Assembly (NCBI RefSeq): GCF_017875955.1
Contig: NZ_JAGINK010000001.1
Location: 5,923,501 to 5,987,500, forward strand
Direction of reading: 5' to 3'
DNA: 64,000 nt
From: Pseudomonas sp. BP8
Lineage (GTDB): Bacteria; Pseudomonadota; Gammaproteobacteria; Pseudomonadales; Pseudomonadaceae
Of this stretch, positions 31,891 to 44,307 are shown piece after piece. The notes beneath the pieces are model-generated. The model had not been told where the DNA came from. It did no database searches and saw only the letters and a list, made by a program, of their open reading frames with translations. Positions within the stretch are counted from its first letter, which is position 1. Each line of letters starts with the position of its first letter. Both the position numbers and the translations under genes were made by a program.

Positions 31891-33314
31891 TGCCCCGGCC
31901 CCACGTGCAGCTCAGGCAGTTGCGCCAGCCACTGGACCTCGTCGTCCAACTGGCGCAGGTCGAGCCACAGCGCGTCAGCGTCGATGCGCCCCAGCACGGG
32001 CACGGGCAGCTCGCGCAGGGCCCGCTCGAGTACATGCAGGCTACGCCCGCGCAGTTTCTTCGAGGTGAGCGGTCGCATGCACAGGGCGGCGCTGGGCAGC
32101 CGCGCTACCGGCTGGCTGCCACTGCCGATCATGCCCAGCGCCGCCTCGACAGTAACCGTCCACTGCGCGCCCAGGCGAGCTGCCAGGGCCGGCGCGAGGC
32201 GCTCGGCCTGGGCACGGATATCGGCTTCGGCGCGCGTCAGCAGGCGCAGGCTGGGCAGACGCTCGGCCAGGCGGTCCGGGTCGCGATACAGCGCCAGCAC
32301 CGCTTCGAGCGCTGCCAGCGTGATCTTGTCGACGCGCAGGGCGCGCTTGAGCGGGTTCTTCTTGATCTTGGCGATCAGCTCCTTGCGGCCGACGATGATG
32401 CCGGCCTGCGGACCGCCGAGCAGCTTGTCGCCGCTGAAGGTGACGATGTCGGCGCCGTCTGCCAATGCCTGGCGCACTGTCGGCTCGGCGGGCAGGCCCC
32501 AGCGGGTCAGGTCGAGCAGGCTACCGCTGCCCAAATCCTCCAGCAGTGGCAACTGGTGGGCATGGGCAATCTGCGCCAGCTCGGCGGTCGCCACTTGGGT
32601 GGTGAAGCCCTGAATGCTGTAGTTGCTGCAGTGAACTCGCATCAGCAGGCCGGTGCGCGGGTTGATCGCTGCCTGGTAGTCGCGGGCATGGGTGCGGTTG
32701 GTGGTGCCGATCTCGTGCAGGCGCACACTGGCGCGGGCCATGATGTCCGGGATGCGGAAGGCGCCGCCGATCTCGATCAGCTCGCCACGCGAAATGATGC
32801 CCTCCTTGCGTGCGCCAAGGCTGTTCAGCGCCAGCAATACGGCAGCGGCATTGTTGTTGACTACAGTGACCGCCTCGGCGCCGGTGAGCTCGCGAATCAG
32901 GCCTTCGATGAGGTCGTCGCGGTCGCCACGCTTGCCGGTGGCGAGGTCGAATTCGAGGTTGAGTGGATAGCGGGCAGCGGTGTGCATGGCCGCGATCGCT
33001 TCATCGGGCAACAGGGCGCGGCCGAGGTTGGTGTGCAGCACGGTGCCGGTGAGGTTGAAGACGCGGCGGACCTGGCTGCGCTGCTGAAGCGCCAGGCGCT
33101 CGCCGGCGCGGCCGAGCAGGACTTGCAGCGCCAGTTCGGCGGCACTCAGTTGGCCAAGACGGGTTGGCTCACGCAAATCGTCGAGCAGCTGGCGCAGGGT
33201 GGCCAACACCGCATCGCGGCCATGGCGGTCGGTCAGCGGTTGGCAGGCCGGGTGGCGCAGGAGGGTATCGATCGAGGGCAGGCGTAGGGTGTCGCTGGCG
33301 GGGCTTGAAGACAT
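31887..33314 (-). CDS. selA: L-seryl-tRNA(Sec) selenium transferase
   Basis: The 475-residue PLP enzyme converts Ser-tRNA-Sec to Sec-tRNA-Sec using selenophosphate. The PLP lysine lies in FSGDKLLGGPQAGI near residue 292, and NLTGTVLHTNLGRALL near 89 is a family block. SelD, which makes selenophosphate, is not in the window. The gene is separated from fdhE by a REP-like 159-bp gap, but direction and order suggest one functional cluster. Confidence 0.96.
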   Translation of the reverse strand: MSSSPASDTLRLPSIDTLLRHPACQPLTDRHGRDAVLATLRQLLDDLREPTRLGQLSAAELALQVLLGRAGERLALQQRSQVRRVFNLTGTVLHTNLGRALLPDEAIAAMHTAARYPLNLEFDLATGKRGDRDDLIEGLIRELTGAEAVTVVNNNAAAVLLALNSLGARKEGIISRGELIEIGGAFRIPDIMARASVRLHEIGTTNRTHARDYQAAINPRTGLLMRVHCSNYSIQGFTTQVATAELAQIAHAHQLPLLEDLGSGSLLDLTRWGLPAEPTVRQALADGADIVTFSGDKLLGGPQAGIIVGRKELIAKIKKNPLKRALRVDKITLAALEAVLALYRDPDRLAERLPSLRLLTRAEADIRAQAERLAPALAARLGAQWTVTVEAALGMIGSGSQPVARLPSAALCMRPLTSKKLRGRSLHVLERALRELPVPVLGRIDADALWLDLRQLDDEVQWLAQLPELHVGPGQ

Positions 33315-33351
33315 CAGGTACTACCTTCAACTGATCCGTTGTCTGTTCTGG

Positions 33352-33440
33352 CCTCTTCGCGGGTCAAGCCGGCTCCTGCAGGTACTGGGTGATGCCTGCA
33401 GCGAGCCTGTGCCTGTGGGGCGGGCTTGCCCCGTGAAAGG
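33352..33440. repeat. degenerate REP pair between fdhE and selA
   Basis: Left arm CCTCTTCGCGGGTCAAGCCG begins at 33352 and a right arm with GGGCGGGCTTGCCCCGTGAA ends at about 33436. Several mismatches mean an older copy. It may separate the fdo-fdhE message from selAB. Confidence 0.65.
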
Positions 33441-33473
33441 GGCGACTCGAGCTTGCAGTGTAGACACTCATCT

Positions 33474-34394
33474 TCAACCCGGCGCCAGCATCAGATTGGG
33501 CGCCAGGCGTTGAAAGCCCTCCTCGTCGAGGCGCATGTCCAGGGCCAGGCTGGCCAGGTCATCGGCCAAGGGCTCGGCGCGGGCGTCGTTCTCCAGGTAG
33601 CTCTGCTTGAGGTAGGTGCTGCAGCCAGGGCAACACTCGGCGCGCAGGGGCGCCTTGCCGGGGGCGTGGCGGTCATCCTCCAGGCTGCTGTAGCGCAGGT
33701 CCTTGCTCGACTCGCAGTACACGCATTTGACCCGCACCACGTGCCATTCGCAGGCACACAGCGAGCAGGCCAGGTAGCGCAGGCCGTTATGCCGGCCGCG
33801 ATTGCGCACCACACCGGCCATCGCCGGCGAGCCACAGGCCGGACATTGCGCAAGGCTGTCGACAGGTTTGAGATCCTGGCTTGGCAGGCTGAACAACCAG
33901 TGGCTCCAGGCCGCTTGCAGGGCGGCACCGATAAACGGCACCAGGGCGGCCGGCACAGCGTCGTACTGACCGCCCAACAAGGCGATGCCCCAGCCCTTGC
34001 GTTGGGCCTGATCGTTTTGGCGCAAACAGCTCAAGGCCTCGCCCAAGGGGCCCTCCGCCTGCGTCTCGAAGCGATCGAGCAGTGCCTGCAGCCAATCAAG
34101 CCACGGCCCTTCGCGAACCAGGCTGTCCGCCGCCAGCGGCGGCAAGCCGTGGCTTATACACAGCCGCTGACGCTCCGCAGCCATTGGCAATCCGCTCGGT
34201 GGCTGCTCCAGCAACTGTTGCTGGACACGGCAGAGCCGGGCGATCAGGCGCAAGTAGTCACCCAGTGCATGGCCCTCGGCGAGCTGCTCCAGGCGCGCCG
34301 CACGTACAGCAAACACATCGGTGCCGGGCAGATGGATAAACGGCGGCGCAGTGGCAGCCGCTTCGATCTGGCCGGGTTCAAGTATCGTGCTCAA
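33474..34394 (-). CDS. fdhE: formate dehydrogenase accessory protein FdhE
   Basis: The 306-residue rubredoxin-like protein has four C-x2-C pairs (CPACGS, CSLCAC, CVYC, CPGC) in its second half, as needed for metal binding. It is required for assembly or redox state of formate dehydrogenases. The start appears to be TTG 34392-34394, preceded by AAGGATG, which overlaps the fdoI stop; no in-frame ATG fits. The rare start suggests low, coupled expression. Confidence 0.92.
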   Translation of the reverse strand: MSTILEPGQIEAAATAPPFIHLPGTDVFAVRAARLEQLAEGHALGDYLRLIARLCRVQQQLLEQPPSGLPMAAERQRLCISHGLPPLAADSLVREGPWLDWLQALLDRFETQAEGPLGEALSCLRQNDQAQRKGWGIALLGGQYDAVPAALVPFIGAALQAAWSHWLFSLPSQDLKPVDSLAQCPACGSPAMAGVVRNRGRHNGLRYLACSLCACEWHVVRVKCVYCESSKDLRYSSLEDDRHAPGKAPLRAECCPGCSTYLKQSYLENDARAEPLADDLASLALDMRLDEEGFQRLAPNLMLAPG

Positions 34395-34398
34395 GCGC

Positions 34399-35061
34399 TC
34401 ATCCTTCTTTTCTGCCAGGGCCTGGCGGGTTCTTGTCGCCCGTCACATCCCGGTACCACAGTTCATGGTGCTTGCGTGCCCAGGCGCGACTGACCCAGCC
34501 ATGCAGCATGGCGCCGACCGAGCCCTTGATCCAGATGCCGGCGTAGATGTGCACGATGATGCTGAGCACCAGAACGAAGCCCGCCACGGCATGAGCCAAG
34601 CTCGCCACGCGGATCGCGCCAATGTCGAACAGGTGGCTGAAGTAAGCCCGCCAGATCACCACGCCACTGAGCAGCAGCACCAGCATGCACAGCAGCAGGG
34701 TCCAGAACAGCAATTTCTGCCCGGCGTTGTATTTGCCAATCGGCGGCACGCCCTCTTCCTGGTTGAGCATCACCCGGTCGATGCGCCGCAACCACAGGCG
34801 ATCATTGGCGGTGATGAAGTTGGCCCGCCAGAAGCGCACCACCAGGCCGAGGAAGAACACGAACATCGCCACGCCCATGAACGGGTGCAGGATGCGCGTC
34901 CACGGCCCGCCACCGAACAGGTGGCTGAGCCAGAACAGCGCCGGGTGAAACAGCGCCAGCCCCGACAGCCCGGCCATGAAAAACAGGATGGCGACGATCC
35001 AGTGATTGCTCCGCTCATTGGCGGTATACCGCAGGATCGGCTTGTGTGGGTGGTTGTTCAT
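34399..35061 (-). CDS. fdoI: formate dehydrogenase cytochrome b556 subunit (FdoI)
   Basis: The 220-residue membrane subunit has four helices with haem-ligand histidines in NERSNHWIVAILFF (near residue 16), HPFMGVAMFVFFLG and LSIIVHIYAGIW. It passes electrons from FdoH to quinone. It overlaps fdoH by 4 bases, and fdhE begins 4 bp after its stop. Confidence 0.94.
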   Translation of the reverse strand: MNNHPHKPILRYTANERSNHWIVAILFFMAGLSGLALFHPALFWLSHLFGGGPWTRILHPFMGVAMFVFFLGLVVRFWRANFITANDRLWLRRIDRVMLNQEEGVPPIGKYNAGQKLLFWTLLLCMLVLLLSGVVIWRAYFSHLFDIGAIRVASLAHAVAGFVLVLSIIVHIYAGIWIKGSVGAMLHGWVSRAWARKHHELWYRDVTGDKNPPGPGRKEG

Positions 35062-36008
35062 GGCCGCTGCTCCCCTTGCCCACCGGGTTTGCCCGGGTCA
35101 TAGATATGCACCGCCGGGTCCACCTGCTGCACGCTGTTATCCACAGGCTGGGGATGTTCGTCCTCCTCGACCCGCTGCGGGCCGACCCGCACGTAGTGGA
35201 AGAACCCCGCCAGCACCGCTGCGCCCATTGCCAGCAATGCCAGTGGCTTGCTGATGCCCTTCCACAACCCTACCAGCGGGCTGATGACTGGCTGATCAGG
35301 CAGCCCGGCATACAGTCGCGGCGTGTCGGCATGGTGCAGCACGTACATCACATGGGTGCCGCCGACGCCATCCGGGTCATACAGCCCGGCGTTGTCATAG
35401 CCGCGCGACTTCAGGTCGACCACGCGTTCGGCTGCGTGCACTTTCATTTCTTCCTTGCTGCCAAACACGATCGCGCCGGTCGGGCAGGTTTTCACGCAGG
35501 CCGGCTCGAGGCCGACGCTGACGCGGTCGGAACACAAGGTGCATTTGTAGGCCTTGTGGTCCTTCTGCGAAATCCGCGGGATGTTGAACGGGCAGCCGGT
35601 GATGCAGTAACCGCACCCGATGCAGTGATCCTGATTGAAGTCGACGATGCCGTTGGCGTGCTTGATGATCGCCCCCGGGCTCGGGCACGCCTTCAGGCAA
35701 CCTGGCTCGGCGCAGTGCATGCAACCGTCCTTGCGGATCAGCCATTCCAGGTTGCCGTCGTCACGCTCGTGCTCGGTAAAGCGCATCAGCGTCCAGGTCT
35801 CGGCCGTCAGGTCTTGCGGGTTGTCGTAGGTGCCGTGGTTGTGGCCGACCTCATCCCGCAGTTCGTTCCACTCCGAGCACGCCACCTGGCAGGCCTTGCA
35901 GCCGATGCACTTGGTGGTGTCGATCAGCTTGGCGACTTCCTCCAGCTGGCGTACCGAGGACGGCAGCGTGGTGGTGGCCGAGCGGGCAATGATGTCTTGG
36001 CTGGCCAT
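35058..36008 (-). CDS. fdoH: formate dehydrogenase iron-sulfur subunit (FdoH)
   Basis: The 316-residue subunit has four 4Fe-4S cysteine clusters: CIGCKACQVACSEWNE near residue 34, CMHCAEPGCLKACP, CIGCGYCITGCPFNIP, and CTLC...CVKTCPTGAI. A C-terminal membrane anchor follows (PLALLAMGAAVLAGFFHYV). It carries electrons from FdoG to cytochrome b. The gene overlaps fdoG by one base. Confidence 0.95.
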   Translation of the reverse strand: MASQDIIARSATTTLPSSVRQLEEVAKLIDTTKCIGCKACQVACSEWNELRDEVGHNHGTYDNPQDLTAETWTLMRFTEHERDDGNLEWLIRKDGCMHCAEPGCLKACPSPGAIIKHANGIVDFNQDHCIGCGYCITGCPFNIPRISQKDHKAYKCTLCSDRVSVGLEPACVKTCPTGAIVFGSKEEMKVHAAERVVDLKSRGYDNAGLYDPDGVGGTHVMYVLHHADTPRLYAGLPDQPVISPLVGLWKGISKPLALLAMGAAVLAGFFHYVRVGPQRVEEDEHPQPVDNSVQQVDPAVHIYDPGKPGGQGEQRP

Positions 36009-39000
36009 CAGGCTTTCTCCACGTTGACGAGGAACGACTTGGACTCCGGCGTCTGGGTATTGCCGTCACCGAGGAACGGCACCAGGGTGTTGGTCAGGTA
36101 GCCATGCCGGGTTGCGCCGGTGAAGCCCCAGTGCAACGGGATGCCGATCTGGTGCACGGTCTGGTTGTTGACCTTGAGCGGACGAATCCGCTTGGTCACC
36201 ACCGCCACTGCTTCGATGTGTCCACGCTTGCTCGACACCCGCACCCGGTCGCCGGCCTTGATGCCTTTCTCGTTGGCCAGCACCTCGCCGATCTCGACGA
36301 ATTGCTCGGGCTGGGCAATCGCATTGAGCCGACAATGTTTGCTCCAGAAGTGGAAGTGTTCGGTCAGCCGGTAGGTGGTCGCTGCGTAGGGGAATTCCTG
36401 ATGGGTACCCAAGGTTTCCCACACCGAGTCGAAGATACGTCCGGCCGGGTTGCTGGTGGCCTTCTTGTTCTCGGGGTGCAGCGGGTTGATCCCGATCGGC
36501 GTTTCGAACGGCTCGTAGTGCTCGGGGAACGGCCCCTCGGCCATCTTGTCGATGGCGAAGAAGCGCGCCACACCCTCGGGGTTCATGATGAACGGGTTCA
36601 TGCCTGCTTCCGGTGGCGAGTCGACCTTGAAGTCCGGCACGTCGGTGCCGGTCCAGGCCTTGCCGTTCCACCACACCAGGCGCTTCTTGTCAGCGTCCCA
36701 CGGTTTGCCTTGCGGGTCGCTCGAGGCGCGGTTGTAGAGAATCCGCCGGTTGGCCGGCCAGGCCCAGGCCCAGTTTTGCGCCTGGTGCATGCCGAACGGG
36801 TCGCTGTTGTCACGCCGGGCCATCTGGTTACCCTGCTCGGTCCAGCTGCCGGCGAAGATCCAGCAACCCGAGGCGGTACTGCCGTCGTCCTTGAGCTGAC
36901 CGAAGCCTGCCAACTGCTGGCCGGCCTTGGTCACGGCGCCAGCCGGATCGGTCTGGTCGGTAACTGCCCAGCCGTTCATTTCCTTGGCCAGCTCTTCCGG
37001 CGACGGCTCGTCGGGGATCTTGTACGGCCAACTGATGTTGAGCATCGGCTCTGGATAGGCGCCGCCTTCGGCCTGGTAGCGTTGGCGCAGGCGCAAGAAC
37101 AGCTCGCTCATGATCTGCACATCGGTACGGGTCTCGCCCGGGCCGTCGGCGCCCTTCCAGTGCCACTGTAGCCAGCGGCTGCTGTTGACCAGCGAGCCGT
37201 CCTCCTCGGCAAAGCAGGTGGTGGGCAGGCGGATCACTTCGGTCTGGATATTGGCGGTGTCGACATCGTTGTAGGGTCCGGCGTTGCGCCAGAACTCCGA
37301 GGTTTCGGTGGCCAGCGGATCCATGATCACCAGCCATTTGAGCTTGGCCAGCGCTGCAGTGACGCGGTTCTTGTCGGGCAACGCGGCGATCGGGTTGAAG
37401 CCTTGGCACACGTAGCCGTTGACCTTGCCCTGGCTCATCATCTCGAACATGCGCAGCACGTCATAGGCGCCCACGTCGAGTTTCGGCAGCCAGTCGTAAC
37501 CCCAATTGTTTTCAGCCGTGGCATTGGCGCCATACCAGGCTTTCATCAGGCTTACGTGGAACTTGCCGTAGTTCTGCCAGTAGGAGAGCTGGCCAGGGCG
37601 CAGCGGTTTCATGGCCCGCTTGTCGATGAAGGTGGCGTAGTCCTGCTCGGCGTCGCCGGCCAGGGTCAGGTAACCGGGCAGCGAGTTGGACAACAACCCG
37701 AGATCGGTCAGCCCCTGAATGTTGGAGTGCCCACGCAGGGCATTGACCCCGCCGCCGGGCATGCCGACGTTACCCAGCAGCAGCTGGACCATCGCTGCGC
37801 TGCGGATGATCTGCGCGCCAATCGAGTGCTGGGTCCAACCGAGTGCATAGAGGATCGTCATGGTCTTGCCCGGTTGCGAGCAGGTGGCGATCTCCTCCCA
37901 GATCTTCATCATGGCGTCCTGCGGCATGCCGCAGGTCATGCTGGCGAGTTCCGGGGTGTAACGGCTGTAGTGCTGCTTCATCAACTGGAACACGCAGCGC
38001 GGGTGCTGCAGGGTCGGGTCGACCACGGCAAAGCCATCCTCGCCGAGCTCGTAGCCCCAGCCGGATTTGTCGGCGTAGACCCGCTTGTCGGCGTCATAGC
38101 CGCTGAACAGGCCATCTTCGAAGCCGTAGTTCTCCTTCACCACAAACGATACGTCGGTGTAGTTACGCACGTACTCGTGCTGGATCTTGTCGTTGGCCAG
38201 CAGGTAATTGATCAGCCCGCCCATGAAGGCGATGTCGCTACCCGTGCGGATCGGCGCGTAGTAGTCCGCCACCGAAGCGGTGCGGGTAAAGCGCGGGTCG
38301 ACCACGATCAACCGGGCCTGGTTATGCGCCTTGGCCTCGGTTACCCATTTGAAGCCGCAAGGGTGCGCTTCTGCTGCGTTGCCACCCATCACCAGGATCA
38401 GATTCGCGTTGGCGATATCCGACCAGTGGTTGGTCATGGCGCCACGGCCGTACGTCGGGGCAAGACTTGCCACCGTCGGGCCGTGTCAGACACGCGCTTG
38501 GTTATCGAACCCCAACATGCCCAAAGAGCGTACGACCTTGTGAGTCAGGTAGCCGGCTTCACTGGAGGCAGCGGAAGCGGCCAGAAAACCGGTAGAAATC
38601 CAGCGATTGACGGTCTGGCCCTGAGCATTCTTCTCGATGAAGTTGGCATCGCGGTCCTGCTTCATCAGGCCGGCGACGCGCTCGAGCGCTTCGTCCCAGC
38701 TGACCCGCGTCCATTCCTTGCTGCCGGGCTTGCGCACCTGGGGGTAGGTCAACCGGCTGGGGCTGTGGATAAAGTCGAGCAGGCCCGCGCCTTTCGGGCA
38801 CAGCGTGCCGCGGTTGACCGGGTGGTCCGCGTCGCCCTCGATGTGGATGATGTTCTGTTTGACGTTCTTGCCGCCATCGCCCTGGCTGTAGAGGATCAGG
38901 CCGCAGCCGACCGAGCAATAGGGGCATGTGTTGCGCGTCTCTTTGGTGTGCGCCAGCTTGAAGTGGCGCACCTGCTCGGCGAACGCCGGTGTCGGGGCCA

Positions 39001-39076
39001 TGCCCAACGCCGCGAGGCTCGAGCCTCCAAGGCCGACAGCGGCGACCTTGAAGAACTGCCGACGGTTGAGGTCCAT
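36008..39076 (-). CDS. fdoG: formate dehydrogenase major subunit, selenoprotein (FdoG)
   Basis: One 1022-residue selenoprotein is read through an in-frame UGA at codon 197 (38486-38488), giving RV-Sec-HGPTVAS as in FdoG/FdnG. A twin-arginine signal (NRRQFFK) exports it to the periplasm. Cys51, 54, 58 and 93 bind a 4Fe-4S cluster, and the rest is the molybdopterin domain. It oxidises formate to CO2. A GGAG site precedes the ATG. Conventional annotation would show two broken frames (38486-39076 and 36008-38473). Confidence 0.96.
38457..38474 (-). promoter_or_regulatory. bacterial SECIS hairpin in fdoG mRNA
   Basis: Eleven bases after the UGA the transcript folds as GGTGGCAAGTCTTGCCCC: a GGCAA/TTGCC stem with GUC apex. 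The distance and apical G/U content match E. coli fdhF and fdnG SECIS elements that SelB recognises. Confidence 0.85.
38486..38488 (-). other. selenocysteine UGA codon of fdoG
   Basis: In-frame TGA (TCA on the plus strand) sits between Val196 and His198. Flanking residues match the active site of Sec-type formate dehydrogenases, where Sec binds the molybdenum. Confidence 0.96.
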
Positions 39077-39304
39077 CGTGCACTCCTGATCAGGGTTCGG
39101 GTACCTAGCACTGGGCCGGCGCCTCTAGGTCATCACGGTGACGGCTGGTTATGGGCCGTCAATGGATAAGACTAGTCAAGAATTGGCAAGGTGCCTGTTT
39201 GCTGCTGGGTCGGGCAGGCGCTTGGTGGCGTACACTTTCTTCCACCCAGAAAAAAACCCGAGGCATACGCCTCGGGTTTTCGGTGTGGTGCAACTCGCAA
39301 TCAA
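39077..39304. other. fdoG-ssb spacer
   Basis: This holds the fdoG leader (plus-strand 39077-39240) and the ssb terminator at 39250-39280. I see no clear -35/-10, ANR or sigma-54 site for fdoG, so its control cannot be read from sequence alone. Confidence 0.5.
39250..39280 (-). terminator. Rho-independent terminator after ssb
   Basis: CCCGAGGC-GTAT-GCCTCGGG on the minus strand is followed by seven U. On the plus strand it is followed by only four U, so it works chiefly for ssb. Confidence 0.9.
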
Positions 39305-39868
39305 TCAGAACGGAATGTCGTCATCAAAGCTGTCGAAGTCAGCAGCCGGCTGTGGCGCTGGCTGTTGCGGCGCTGGGCGTTGTGGCGCCTGTTGCGGGCG
39401 CTGGGCCTGCTGACGCGGTGCCTGCTGCGGCTGCTGGTTGTACTGTTGTGGCTGGCCACCACCCTGGTTGTAGTTGTTACCACCACCTTGGTTGTACTGG
39501 TCACCACCGCCCTGCTGGTTCTGCGGACGGCCGCCGAGCAACTGCATGGTGCCCTGTATATCGACGATGATTTCAGTGGTGTAGCGCTTGATGCCGTCTT
39601 TTTCCCACTCGCGGGTCTGCAGCTTGCCCTCGATGTAGACCTGAGAACCCTTGCGCAGGTATTCACCGGCGATCTCGGCAACCTTGCCGAACATCGATAC
39701 GCGGTGCCATTCGGTACGCTCGACCTTCTGACCGGACTGCTTGTCGGTCCACTGCTCGCTGGTGGCCAGGCTCAGGTTGGTCACGGCGTTACCGTTGGGC
39801 AGGTAGCGGACTTCGGGATCCTGGCCACAGGTACCGACCAGAATGACTTTGTTAACCCCACGGGCCAT
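39305..39868 (-). CDS. ssb: single-stranded DNA-binding protein
   Basis: The 187-residue protein has an OB-fold (residues 1-110, ARGVNKVILVGTCGQDPEVRY), a Gly/Gln/Asn/Pro-rich linker with repeated YNQGGG, and the acidic tip DSFDDDIPF that binds partner enzymes. The linker is long and rich in QQAP repeats. It lies 9 bp after the YajR-like MFS gene and may share its transcript; uvrA is divergent from that pair. Confidence 0.96.
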   Translation of the reverse strand: MARGVNKVILVGTCGQDPEVRYLPNGNAVTNLSLATSEQWTDKQSGQKVERTEWHRVSMFGKVAEIAGEYLRKGSQVYIEGKLQTREWEKDGIKRYTTEIIVDIQGTMQLLGGRPQNQQGGGDQYNQGGGNNYNQGGGQPQQYNQQPQQAPRQQAQRPQQAPQRPAPQQPAPQPAADFDSFDDDIPF

Positions 39869-39877
39869 AACGTTCTC

Positions 39878-41272
39878 CTAGGCTTCGCACGCCGAAGAGG
39901 CTGGGTTTACCAGGCGCTCGAGGGTCGTACGGTCCAAAATTTTCGTATCAAGTTTGATATAGACGGCGGCTTCTTCAGCTACCACCACGGCGTCGGTCAC
40001 ACCCGGCACAGCCATCAGGCGTTCGGTCAGCCCGGCTTCCCGGACCGCCTCAGGCGTCAGTGGCATGCGCAGACTGGTCACATAGGGCGGCTCGTTCATG
40101 CGCAAGGCGACGAACAACCACACGGCACACAGCACCGCGCAACCGAGGAACACCGTGTTCAGTCCACCGTGCTGGAAAAGCCAGCCACCCAGGATTCCTC
40201 CCAGAGCAGCACCCAGGAACTGGCTGGTGGAATACACCCCCATCGCCGTTCCTTTGCCACCAGCAGGCGACACTTTGCTCACCAGTGAAGGCAGCGATGC
40301 CTCCAGCAGGTTGAATGCAGTAAAGAATACCACGGTGCCAATCACCAGTCCGCGCAAGTTGTCAGCCCACTGCCAGAAGAACACCTCCACCAGCAGCAAT
40401 ACACCGACCGCTCCGGCCAGCACGCGTTTCATTTTGCGCTTCTTTTCGCCGTAGATGATAAACGGGACCATTGCAAAAAATGAGACGAACAGCGCGGTCA
40501 GGTAGACCCACCAGTGCTCTTCCTTGGGCAGCCCCCCGCGCTCGACGAAGGCCAGCGGCAGTGCGACGAAGCTGGCCATGAGGATGGCGTGGAGAATGAA
40601 AATACCGATGTCCAGGCGTAGAAGGTCCGGATGGCGCAGGGTCGGGCCGATTGCCTGGCGCGCCACACCCGATTCACGATGCTGCAAGGTGCTGTGACTG
40701 TTGGGCACGACAAAGGCGATCAGCAGGATACCCACCAGGGCAAGTCCTGCCGTGGCGAGGAATAATCCTGACAAGCCAAAGGCACTGGTGAGAAGCGGGC
40801 CAACCACCATTGCCACGGCGAACGACAAGCCGATGCTCATGCCGATCATGGCCATGGCCTTGGTCCGGTGCTGCTCGCGGGTAAGGTCGGACAGCAGCGC
40901 CATGACCGCAGCGGAAATCGCCCCTGCGCCCTGCAGAATTCGCCCGGCGATCACGCCCCAAATGGAGTCGGCTTGTGCCGCCAGTACACTGCCCAGGGCG
41001 AAAATCACCAGCCCCAGGTAGATGACCGGGCGTCGGCCGATGCGGTCGGAAACCATACCGAACGGGATCTGCAAGCACGCCTGGGTCAGGCCATAGGCAC
41101 CGATGGCGAGGCCGATCAGCGCTGGCGTGGCACCGGCCAGGTCCATGCCATAGGTGGCGAGCACCGGCAGGACCATGAACATGCCCAGCATACGAAAGGC
41201 AAAGACCAGCGCCAGGCCACCTGCGGCGCGGGTCTCGCTACCACTCATGCGCTCGTTGTGGGTGTCGTGCAT
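39878..41272 (-). CDS. MFS transporter, YajR-like, with C-terminal ferredoxin-like (YAM) domain
   Basis: The 464-residue protein has 12 helices and motif A GMVSDRIGRRPVIY near residue 72. After the last helix a 70-residue soluble domain follows (LTERLMAVPGVTDAVVVAEEAAVYIKLDT), resembling the ferredoxin-fold YAM domain of E. coli YajR. The substrate is unknown. It precedes ssb on the same strand and is divergent from uvrA, a conserved Pseudomonas arrangement. Confidence 0.85.
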   Translation of the reverse strand: MHDTHNERMSGSETRAAGGLALVFAFRMLGMFMVLPVLATYGMDLAGATPALIGLAIGAYGLTQACLQIPFGMVSDRIGRRPVIYLGLVIFALGSVLAAQADSIWGVIAGRILQGAGAISAAVMALLSDLTREQHRTKAMAMIGMSIGLSFAVAMVVGPLLTSAFGLSGLFLATAGLALVGILLIAFVVPNSHSTLQHRESGVARQAIGPTLRHPDLLRLDIGIFILHAILMASFVALPLAFVERGGLPKEEHWWVYLTALFVSFFAMVPFIIYGEKKRKMKRVLAGAVGVLLLVEVFFWQWADNLRGLVIGTVVFFTAFNLLEASLPSLVSKVSPAGGKGTAMGVYSTSQFLGAALGGILGGWLFQHGGLNTVFLGCAVLCAVWLFVALRMNEPPYVTSLRMPLTPEAVREAGLTERLMAVPGVTDAVVVAEEAAVYIKLDTKILDRTTLERLVNPASSACEA

Positions 41273-41401
41273 GGAATAACCTCGTGTGAACCGGCGGCGA
41301 TTCTATCAGTCCGACGCCTTGACGGCATACACGCGACGCTTTGCCGCGTAATGGCAGCGCGCCGTATACTTCTCTGTTTATGCCCGCCGAGCGAGGCCGC
41401 A

Positions 41402-44236
<2,835 letters not shown>

Positions 44237-44243
44237 GTAAATG

Positions 44244-44282
44244 AAAAAAAGCCCCTGGTACTGAAATACCAGGGGCTTTTTT
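44244..44282. terminator. bidirectional terminator between uvrA and ferritin gene
   Basis: GCCCCTGGTA-N6-TACCAGGGGC is a 10-bp perfect stem with A-run before and T-run after, so it ends both convergent transcripts. Confidence 0.95.
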
Positions 44283-44307
44283 GTAGGGCCGTCTTAAACA
44301 GCCCGGA

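Noticed and set aside
36008..39076. fdoG as a pseudogene or two separate genes
   Set aside because: The break is a single in-frame TGA at the known Sec position, with a SECIS hairpin and SelA, SelB and tRNA-Sec nearby.
39180..39215. sigma-54 promoter (TGGCAAGG...TTTGCT)
   Set aside because: Spacing between the GG and GC elements is about five bases too long, and it points toward the ssb antisense strand.
40868..41401. 178-codon N-terminal extension of UvrA
   Set aside because: It runs over the divergent MFS gene; family similarity starts at the GTG at 41402.
41273..41401. LexA box upstream of uvrA
   Set aside because: No CTGT-N8-ACAG site was found in the divergent region.
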